Assembly (NCBI GenBank): GCA_002422725.1
Contig: DITE01000074.1
Span: 1-45,720, forward strand
DNA: 45,720 nucleotides
Source of the DNA: Bacteroidales bacterium UBA6192
GTDB lineage: Bacteria; Bacteroidota; Bacteroidia; Bacteroidales; F082
Direction of reading: 5' to 3'
The notes under the pieces are model-generated. The model saw only the letters and a list, made by a program, of their open reading frames with translations, did no database searches and was not told the origin of the DNA. The position numbers and the translations under genes were made by a program. The number at the start of each line of letters is the position of its first letter. The first letter of the stretch is position 1. Shown here piece after piece: positions 39,846 to 45,720 of the stretch.

Positions 39846-40392
39846 GTAATATGCGGCTTTTATTTTTCAGGTTTTTAAAGTATGTAGGGGTCATTCCGGT
39901 AACTTTTTTAAACTGGTTCGACAAATGTGCTACACTGCTATATTGTAGTTTATATGAAATCTCTGTAAGGTTAAGCTCATTGTATATGATAAGCTCCTTA
40001 ATTTTCTCAATTTTATGGCTGATAATAAACTGTTGAATGGTGATGCCATTCACCTCGGAGAAAATATTGGAGAGATAGGTGTAATCGTAATCCAATTTCT
40101 GACTGATATAATCTGAATATTTTATTGACGGTAATTCATCATTAAAATGAATCATTTGTATGATCACCTTTTTTATTTTATCGATAAGTACAGCTTTTTT
40201 ATCATCCATCAGTTCAAGGCCTGATCTGAGAAGTCCCAGCTTTAATTGCTCATGTTCCGATGCAGATAAGTCTTCCATCAATTCGATCTCGCCTAAATCA
40301 ACAATAATAAAATGAAGACCCAGTTTTCGCAACTCTTCTTTCACGACCATTTTACACCGAAGGCTAACCATATATTTGATGTAAATCTTCAT
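39808..40392 (-). CDS. AraC-family regulator with N-terminal HMA-like domain, copy 2
   Basis: A 194-residue protein closely similar to AraC copy 1 over the whole length (shared YIKYMVSLRCKMVVK, LLRSGLEL, YSSVAHLSNQFKKVTG). The N-terminal fold and the single conserved Cys are the same. It is the upstream gene of the signalling operon and overlaps the kinase start by 38 nt. The N-terminal domain is too small to be a usual AraC arabinose-binding jelly roll, so it must sense something else or act as a dimerisation or interaction surface. Confidence 0.92.
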   Translation of the reverse strand: MKIYIKYMVSLRCKMVVKEELRKLGLHFIIVDLGEIELMEDLSASEHEQLKLGLLRSGLELMDDKKAVLIDKIKKVIIQMIHFNDELPSIKYSDYISQKLDYDYTYLSNIFSEVNGITIQQFIISHKIEKIKELIIYNELNLTEISYKLQYSSVAHLSNQFKKVTGMTPTYFKNLKNKSRILLEEVGNQLANKS

Positions 40393-40600
40393 TTAGGATT
40401 TTCTTTCATTCATTAAGAAATTGATGAGCAAACGCATTGATAATAGTTTTTGCAAATATTCAACATTTTATTCAGTGTTAGCACAAAAAGTCCTGATCAA
40501 TAACTTGACTCCGGACTTGTTTAACCAGCTACAAAACACCCTGCCGCTGAAACACTTACAATATCTTTTACTTGAATATTGTCATAGGATGATTTTGAAG

Positions 40601-40810
40601 TTATTTTTTGGATGCCTGCCAAAGCACAATCCCACCAATACCTACAACAATTAAACCAATCACAGGCGACCAGGTGAACGTGTTGGGTTTGTCACGGGTT
40701 ATTTCTAAATTGCCAATATCGACTACTTTCTCCTTTGTAAAAAACTTAAAAGTAGTAAACAGGGTTAGAGCTAGGCCAATAATAATGAGTATAATGCCGG
40801 TTGTTTTCAT
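40601..40810 (-). CDS. Small two-helix membrane protein (69 residues)
   Basis: A 69-residue protein with helices GIILIIIGLALTLFTTFKFF and VIGLIVVGIGGIVLWQASKK separated by a polar linker (EKVVDIGNLEITRDKPNTF). The pattern is of an uncharacterised membrane protein widespread in Bacteroidota. ATG at 40810 is used; the longer frame would run through the terminator upstream. Confidence 0.75.
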   Translation of the reverse strand: MKTTGIILIIIGLALTLFTTFKFFTKEKVVDIGNLEITRDKPNTFTWSPVIGLIVVGIGGIVLWQASKK

Positions 40811-40845
40811 GTTTGTGTATTTTGATTGATTAAAACACCAAAAAC

Positions 40846-40888
40846 ACTGCATCCTAAAGGAAACTTGCCGTTTCCTGAAAGATGCAGT
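40846..40888 (-). terminator. Intrinsic terminator after barrel gene
   Basis: Stem ACTGCATC (40846-40853) with GATGCAGT (40881-40888) and an inner stem GGAAAC/GTTTCC, followed on the minus strand by a T-rich tract. It begins 17 bp after the barrel stop. Confidence 0.85.
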
Positions 40889-40904
40889 ATTGTTTAAATG
40901 AATA

Positions 40905-41405
40905 TCAGAGTTTAAATGTCAGGCCGAATTTTCCGCCCGAAAAGGCATTTCCTCCTCCAAATTCAAGATTGACACCAATCTTGTCGTTGAAATAGTACCT
41001 TCCGCCTATCTGGGCTCCCAAACCCAATCCGGTACGATGATCACCATCATAATCGTTGGGTGATGACCACACATAGAACCCTAAGTTGAGTCCTGCATAG
41101 AAATCCCAGTTGCTTGGAATGCTCAGAATGGTGTTGAAATGATAGTTAAGGTTTCCTGACAAGCCGATAATGTTGTGACGATAGCGGTAGCTTTTCCAGT
41201 TTTCATTATACGATCTGTACGACATTTCGGCACCTACGGTGAGGTCCCTGCTTGCTCCATAATCAAATCCGATATAAATCGGAACTCCCCATCCTGTGAG
41301 GCCGACGCCTAAGTTAAGTTGCGAACGGCCCTTTGATAAAGAGCCCTGACTAAATGCAAAGCCTGAGATCAGAGCCATTGCAACGACTAAAAGTAATTTT
41401 TTCAT
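40905..41405 (-). CDS. Small outer-membrane beta-barrel protein
   Basis: A 166-residue exported protein (signal peptide ending GFAFSQGS) with eight or so alternating strands: QLNLGVGLTGWGVPIYIGFD, LTVGAEMSYRSYNE, NIIGLSGNLNYHF, NWDFYAGLNLGFYVWSS, GLGLGAQIGGRYYF, GVNLEFGGG, KFGLTFKL. The final Leu after a Phe-rich strand is a typical barrel end. No function. It follows the 134-residue protein by 83 bp. Confidence 0.85.
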   Translation of the reverse strand: MKKLLLVVAMALISGFAFSQGSLSKGRSQLNLGVGLTGWGVPIYIGFDYGASRDLTVGAEMSYRSYNENWKSYRYRHNIIGLSGNLNYHFNTILSIPSNWDFYAGLNLGFYVWSSPNDYDGDHRTGLGLGAQIGGRYYFNDKIGVNLEFGGGNAFSGGKFGLTFKL

Positions 41406-41488
41406 ATTTATTTTTTTATTCAGTTTTCCTACTCATAAGGCTTTTTGGTTACGCCCCCGCCGATTTTGCCTTAGCGGGAAAGGCTTTT

Positions 41489-41893
41489 TTATTCATGAGC
41501 TGTTTGTCCGGAAATACCCGCTGGAGTATTTTTAGATAACAGCCTGTTGTTTAAGGGTTCTATTTTTGAACGGTTTCTTTTTCCAAACAAACCGGCGATT
41601 TTTTCGATAAGCTTAATGCCCAGAATAACCGGCATAATCCGGTATTTCCCGGTTAGCTGATTGATGATAACTGAAGAACCAATTCCCAGTCCTATTTTGA
41701 TCAGACTGTTTCTCACATCATGATCTCCTGCTAACTTTTGTGCCGTTTCTTTTACCATGGCAACCGGGTTAATGGAAGAGATGAATTGCTGTATATCATC
41801 CTGAAGCATTTTTTCCTGATGGTATCGTTCGGCCTTAAGCTGTGCGATACTCAGTAATAATTCATCGTAGCTTATAATCTTTTTGTGTTCCAT
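41489..41893 (-). CDS. Uncharacterised protein (134 residues)
   Basis: An N-terminal charged helical segment (SYDELLLSIAQLKAERYHQE), a middle with SLIKIGLGIGSSVIINQLTG and MPVILGIKLIEKIAGLF (two weak hydrophobic stretches), and a basic tail. The layout fits a membrane-associated partner of the holin-X-like protein encoded 24 bp upstream. I do not recognise the family. Confidence 0.7.
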   Translation of the reverse strand: MEHKKIISYDELLLSIAQLKAERYHQEKMLQDDIQQFISSINPVAMVKETAQKLAGDHDVRNSLIKIGLGIGSSVIINQLTGKYRIMPVILGIKLIEKIAGLFGKRNRSKIEPLNNRLLSKNTPAGISGQTAHE

Positions 41894-41917
41894 CGTTTCA
41901 GGCTGAAATAAAAATGA

Positions 41918-42265
41918 TTATCCTTTGTTGTTCAGGATTTTCCGGATGATTCTTTTGCGAATTGGTGTGAGAAATACTTTCTTTCGAAAAACATATAAAA
42001 TCAAACCAACCAGAAAATAAAATCCGGCAACTATACCAAAGCCAACATAATATTTCTGAAAATAGTCTGCCAGATAGAAGCCTGCCGTCAAACTAAAGAA
42101 CAGTATAAACAGAAATCCGATCAACCCTAAAAAAACAGAAGTGAATAATTCTGAACCAATTTCAGTTATTTTTGAAGTGGTTTCAAGCCTGATCAGCTGA
42201 AGGCGTGTGTTTAAATACGCCTTCAGATCAGACACTATTACTTCGAATTTTTCAGTGAATATCAT
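41918..42265 (-). CDS. Holin-X/phage holin-family membrane protein
   Basis: A 115-residue protein with two transmembrane helices: an N-terminal amphipathic helix (LKAYLNTRLQLIRLETTSKI), then LFTSVFLGLIGFLFILFFSLTAGFYLAD and GFGIVAGFYFLVGLILYVF, ending with a basic tail. This matches the Holin-X (actinobacterial) pattern found in non-phage stress clusters. ATG at 42265 is used because the codons before it read as low-quality sequence after the YtxH stop. Confidence 0.75.
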   Translation of the reverse strand: MIFTEKFEVIVSDLKAYLNTRLQLIRLETTSKITEIGSELFTSVFLGLIGFLFILFFSLTAGFYLADYFQKYYVGFGIVAGFYFLVGLILYVFRKKVFLTPIRKRIIRKILNNKG

Positions 42266-42373
42266 GCGTTTTTCAAATTTAACTGCTTCTTTATTGCGGC
42301 AGCAATTTTTGTTTGACCTGGCGTTTTTGGCAGGTCTTAAACCGGTCAAATTCCTTGAGTAAGGAGTGAACCT

Positions 42374-42652
42374 TTAGTTATGATGTTTTAATGCTTCCGC
42401 CTTTTTGATAACCTCGTTTGCACTATCGTCCACTTTGCCTAGTACACGTCCTTTAAGGTCTTTGGCTTTTTTGCGCAATGATCTGGCTTCGTTGTCCATC
42501 TTTTTTCTTAAGTCTTCCACAACATCTTTTGCACCTGTTGTGATTTTTTGACGGGTTTTACTCCCTTTGTTTGGGGCAAACAGCACGCCTATGGCTGCTC
42601 CTGTGATTGCGCCCAGAGTCATTGCTCCAATAATTTTTCCTAAATTTTTCAT
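42374..42652 (-). CDS. YtxH domain protein, second copy
   Basis: A 92-residue protein with one N-terminal membrane helix (GAMTLGAITGAAIGVLFAPNKGSKTRQKI) and a long charged helix (VVEDLRKKMDNEARSLRKKA), the YtxH family pattern. It parallels the YtxH protein at 34512-34757. It is 14 bp after the small membrane peptide gene in an operon controlled by promoter copy 8. Confidence 0.9.
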   Translation of the reverse strand: MKNLGKIIGAMTLGAITGAAIGVLFAPNKGSKTRQKITTGAKDVVEDLRKKMDNEARSLRKKAKDLKGRVLGKVDDSANEVIKKAEALKHHN

Positions 42653-42666
42653 GATTTGTATTGTAT

Positions 42667-42822
42667 TTAAAGTACTCTGTTGCCTCTGATTACACGCAGC
42701 AAAATCACAACTATGGCAATTACAAGTAAGATGTGAATAAGTCCTCCTGCACTATAGGCAAAGAACCCCAAAGCCCATGCAATGATCAGAATCACTGCGA
42801 TGATGTATAATAAGCTTCCCAT
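42667..42822 (-). CDS. lmo0937-type small membrane protein, second copy (51 residues)
   Basis: Read directly from the minus strand: begins MGSLLYIIAVILIIAWALGF, then FAYSAGGLIHILLVIAIVVI and ends RVIRGNRVL. It is 51 residues like the copy at 20349-20504, with the same two-helix layout (SLLYII....ILII.WA, and IHILLVIAIV.ILLRVIRG). First gene of a stress operon (this gene, YtxH, holin-X-like, 134-residue protein). Promoter copy 8 lies about 42 bp before the ATG. Confidence 0.85.
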   Translation of the reverse strand: MGSLLYIIAVILIIAWALGFFAYSAGGLIHILLVIAIVVILLRVIRGNRVL

Positions 42823-42863
42823 GATGAGTGTTTTTTGGTAATTTATTTCGTTTAATTATGATG

Positions 42864-42928
42864 CAAAGTTGCCGCTGTTTGAACAAAATAGCATTACACA
42901 TCAAGGGGAATAAGTTACATAGTTCACA
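42864..42928 (-). promoter_or_regulatory. Shared A/B promoter, copy 8 (before lmo0937-YtxH-holin operon)
   Basis: Box A TGTGAACTATGTAAC (42914-42928), 13 bp, box B TGTGTAATG (42892-42900), 22 bp, -7 ACTTTG (42864-42869). Confidence 0.82.
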
Positions 42929-43114
42929 CATTTATGGCATTTTGGGAATGATTGTCTGGCTGTCATGATGATAGAGTTTATGTGTAAATTCTTTATAGTG
43001 AAACATATACTTTGTATTCAACATGTTTGAGTAGTCCCATTAATATTGCTGTAATTGTTATTTTCATGGCTTCAATTATTATTTTTTACTTTATGGCATT
43101 TATGATGTTGGTAA

Positions 43115-45720
43115 CTACCTTTTAATGAATACCCAACCTGTTTTTACAATGTTGTTGTAGTTGATGATATAGTAGTAGGTTCCATCGGGCATATCGTCAC
43201 CATTCATATCCATGCCTTCCCACTTAACAGTTTCGTTGTCGTAATTGACACCTTTCCATACTTCATTGCCCCAACGGTTGATGATCAACACCTCGTTGTT
43301 CGTGTAGTAGCTGAGTGCGGGAATCTTCCAGTAATCATTGTAGCCATCACCATTGGGTGAGTAACCATTGAAAAACTCAAATTCCAGATTCTCGTTTAAG
43401 GTGATCACGGCTGTAGCAGTGTCCCACCCGCAACCATTGGTCGCAGTCAGGGTAACTGTATAGGTGCCTGCGTTTGCATAGCCATTGGTCGGATTAACAG
43501 CTGTGGAAGTCTGGCCATCGCCAAAGTCCCATGCATACGATGTGGCATGAACCGAAGTATTGACAAACGAATAGGTAAACGTTCCTGTTTCACTCCAGGT
43601 AAAACCTGCAACAGGCAATGGCTCCACCATGATTGTTGTCGGTTGTGAAGTTGCAGAACAGTTGTAAATGTTTGTTACTGTTACAAAGTATTCTCCTGAT
43701 GTTTCAACAACAATACTTTGTGTTGTTTCACCAGTCGACCAAACATAACTTTCACCAGGACTTGAAGTGAGTGTTACTGAACTCCCCTGACAAATCGTTA
43801 CAGGGCCTTCGGGACTGATGTTGGCTAAAGGCAGTGGATTCACAACAACAGTTACACTTGCAGAGGTAGCTGAACAGTTGTCGCCATTGGAAACGGTTAC
43901 AAAATAGACCCCTGAAGAGGTAACAACAATGCTCTGGGTAGTTTCACCAGTTGACCATAAGTAAAGGAGCCCCGGGCTAGAGGTAAGGGTAACTGAGCCA
44001 CCCTGACAGAAAGTCAATGGACCGTTTGGCGTAATGATGGCATCAGGAACCGGTAACACGTTGACCGTTGTGATGGCTGATGTAGCCGAACAACCGTTCA
44101 TGTCAGTTACGGTAACAAAATAATCGCCTGAAGTTTCAACAAGGATGCTTTGTGTGGTTTGTCCGTTAGACCATAAATAGGTTACAGCGGGACTCGAAGT
44201 AAGTGTTACCGAAGAGCCTTCACAGAAAGTGAGCGGGCCATTGGCTGTAATGATTGCATCGGGCAACGGATACACGGTAACCGTAGTGATCAGCGAAGTG
44301 GCTGAACAATCGAAACCATTGCTTACAGTAACGAAATAATCGCCTGAAGTGGTGACCAATATGCTCTGAGTTGTCTCGCCTGTTGACCAAAGATAGCTGG
44401 TTCCCTCACTGGCAGTTAACAGCACCGAACCACCCTCACAAAATGCTAATGGGCCATTGGGTGTGATGATTGCATCGGGAGCCGGAAGCACCGTTACCAC
44501 TGTTATGTCTGAAGTAGCCGAACAACCATGAATGTCAGTTATGGTAACGAAATAATCTCCTGAATTTTCAACAATAATGCTTTGTGTAGTTTGCCCGTTC
44601 GACCATAAATAGATTAAAGCGGGGCTGGAAGTCAGTGTAACTGATCCGCCTTCACAGAATGTTAACGGGCCATTGGCAATGATTTCGACCAAAGGTAGCG
44701 GGTAAACAGTCACCGTGATAGGATCCGAAGTGGCCGAACATCCAAACTCGTCGGTTACAGTAACGAAATAGTTACCCGATGTTGTCACGGTTATGCTTTG
44801 GGTTATCTGACCATTCGACCATAAATAGGTTGTAGCCATACTTGAGGTAAGTACAACAGATTCACCCTGACAGAAGGATGTGGGGCCATTTGGGGTGACA
44901 ACAACTATCGGCAGGGGGTGAACAGTCACAACAGTTGGCTGCGATGTATTCGAACATCCAAATGAATTTGTAACAGTTACTGTATAAGCCCCTGAAGTGT
45001 TGACCATAATACTCTGGGTAGTTTGTCCGGTTGACCATAAATAGCTAACCCCTGGACTTGATGTGAGCATCACCGATTCACCTTCGCAGAAATCTGTCGG
45101 GCCATTTGGAGTGATTGTAGCAATGGGTGAAGGATAAACAGTTATGGTTATCGGTTCAGACGTTGCAGAACAGCCGTTAAGGTCGGTAACAGTGACCGTG
45201 TAGTCACCTGAAGTTTGGACAGATATTGCCTGTGTAGTACCGCCATTCGACCAGGCGTAAAGTATAGCAGGACTCGAAACGAGGGTAACTGATCCGCCTT
45301 CGCAGAATTCAGTCGGACCGGTTGGGGTGATTATGGCAATTGGTAATGGATAAACTATTACGATTGTGATCGGTGAGGTGCCTGAGCAACCATTTATATC
45401 GGTCATTGTTACGGAGTAACTTCCGGCCATAGTTACCAGAATGCTTTGCGTAGTTTGTCCGTTCGACCATAAATAGGTTTCACCAGGACTCGAAGTAAGT
45501 GTGACAGATTCACCGTCGCAGAATGCAAGCGGGCCGTCAGCGGTAATGTTTACGATCGGCAAGGGATACACCGTCACAGCCGTTATGGCTGAAGTAGCCG
45601 AACAACCATTGATGTCAGTCATGGTAACGGAGTAGTTACCGGATAAGCTGACTAAAATACTTTGCGTTATCGCACCGGTTGACCACAGGTAACTTTCACC
45701 CGGACTTGAAGTAAGCGTGA
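43115..45720 (-). CDS. Repeat-rich secreted surface protein with type IX secretion type B C-terminus (partial, N-terminus outside window)
   Basis: A frame open to the window edge, at least 868 residues. It is built of at least nine and a half near-identical 72-residue repeats (PLP.....NGPL.FCEG.SV.LTSS, then YLWSNGQTTQSI and Y.VTVTD..GCSATS), Ig-like beta domains. A PKD domain follows (about 150-220 from the C-terminus: TSYAWDFGDGQTSTAVNPTN), and last a gliding-motility-associated C-terminal domain (NGYSPNGDGYNDYWKIPAL, INRWGNEVWKG, PDGTYYYIINYNN). Such proteins are exported by type IX secretion and fixed to or released from the surface, often as adhesins. The Met at 45622 is internal, because upstream codons read the same repeat unit. 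Confidence 0.95.
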   Translation of the reverse strand, partial: TLTSSPGESYLWSTGAITQSILVSLSGNYSVTMTDINGCSATSAITAVTVYPLPIVNITADGPLAFCDGESVTLTSSPGETYLWSNGQTTQSILVTMAGSYSVTMTDINGCSGTSPITIVIVYPLPIAIITPTGPTEFCEGGSVTLVSSPAILYAWSNGGTTQAISVQTSGDYTVTVTDLNGCSATSEPITITVYPSPIATITPNGPTDFCEGESVMLTSSPGVSYLWSTGQTTQSIMVNTSGAYTVTVTNSFGCSNTSQPTVVTVHPLPIVVVTPNGPTSFCQGESVVLTSSMATTYLWSNGQITQSITVTTSGNYFVTVTDEFGCSATSDPITVTVYPLPLVEIIANGPLTFCEGGSVTLTSSPALIYLWSNGQTTQSIIVENSGDYFVTITDIHGCSATSDITVVTVLPAPDAIITPNGPLAFCEGGSVLLTASEGTSYLWSTGETTQSILVTTSGDYFVTVSNGFDCSATSLITTVTVYPLPDAIITANGPLTFCEGSSVTLTSSPAVTYLWSNGQTTQSILVETSGDYFVTVTDMNGCSATSAITTVNVLPVPDAIITPNGPLTFCQGGSVTLTSSPGLLYLWSTGETTQSIVVTSSGVYFVTVSNGDNCSATSASVTVVVNPLPLANISPEGPVTICQGSSVTLTSSPGESYVWSTGETTQSIVVETSGEYFVTVTNIYNCSATSQPTTIMVEPLPVAGFTWSETGTFTYSFVNTSVHATSYAWDFGDGQTSTAVNPTNGYANAGTYTVTLTATNGCGWDTATAVITLNENLEFEFFNGYSPNGDGYNDYWKIPALSYYTNNEVLIINRWGNEVWKGVNYDNETVKWEGMDMNGDDMPDGTYYYIINYNNIVKTGWVFIKR
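43620..45720 (-). repeat. 216-bp tandem repeat array in surface protein gene
   Basis: Repeats of 216 bp (72 codons) recur from about 43,620 to the window end, measured for example between ACAGAAAGT at 44006 and 44222. Units are close enough in DNA to make copy-number change by recombination likely. Confidence 0.85.

Noticed and set aside
41454..41480. Hairpin CCCGC/GCGGG between the 134-residue protein and barrel genes
   Set aside because: Stem of only five base pairs with no T run on the minus strand; too weak to call a terminator.
43620..45720. Possible CRISPR or non-coding satellite in the repeat block
   Set aside because: The 216-bp period is a multiple of three, the frame stays open throughout, and units encode Ig-like domains.

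Overview
The window reads as chromosomal DNA of a member of the Bacteroidota, probably an environmental Bacteroidales or related lineage. The signs are Bacteroidota-type -7 promoter elements (TAnnTTTG) before several genes, a gliding-motility-associated (type IX secretion type B) C-terminal sorting domain, an OmpA protein with thrombospondin type 3 repeats, PorT-like small barrels, and many short lipoproteins. I saw no transposase, integrase, phage gene, CRISPR array, tRNA or rRNA. The genus is not decidable from the sequence alone.

Layout. 0.4-3.3 kb (+): sirtuin deacylase, FKBP lipoprotein, then a tight LOG protein / P-loop nucleotide kinase / dCMP deaminase operon. 3.4-3.63 kb: a GC-rich degenerate tandem repeat array. 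3.7-5.9 kb (-): GH53 galactanase and isoaspartyl peptidase, overlapping by 14 nt. 6.0-7.3 kb (+): an AAA/DUF4143 ATPase behind a doubled palindrome. 7.4-15.3 kb (-): TauE/SafE transporter, hybrid histidine kinase plus FIST sensor, NhaC-type antiporter with an extra N-terminal domain, and dxs. 15.4-18.5 kb (+): a three-gene cassette (unknown 90-residue protein, adenylation-carrier didomain protein, LPLAT acyltransferase) closed by a strong terminator.

18.6-43 kb (all -): an envelope and stress region. It contains small barrels, OmpA proteins, two CsbD-like proteins, two YtxH proteins, two 51-residue lmo0937-type membrane peptides, a holin-X-like protein, several lipoproteins, an MCE/Mla lipid transport operon with a POTRA-barrel protein, an AI-2E family transporter, an M1 peptidase fused to a probable outer-membrane barrel, and a signalling block (AraC / hybrid kinase with Hpt / single-domain response regulator / AraC). 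From 43.1 kb to the window end lies a repeat-rich surface protein that runs off the edge.

The most interesting observation is a promoter shared by eight transcription units in the 20.5-43 kb region. Each has a 15-bp box A (TGTGAA-2-ATGTAAC/G), exactly 13 bp, a 9-bp box B (TGTGTAATG), exactly 22 bp, and a weak -7 (CCTTTG-like). The TGTAA cores of the two boxes are 21 bp apart in direct orientation, the geometry expected for an AraC-family activator. Two near-identical AraC regulators with an unusual N-terminal domain resembling an HMA fold sit inside this region around a two-component phosphorelay. I infer one envelope-stress or stationary-phase regulon whose regulators and targets are co-located. 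The motif geometry is read directly; the regulator assignment is inference.
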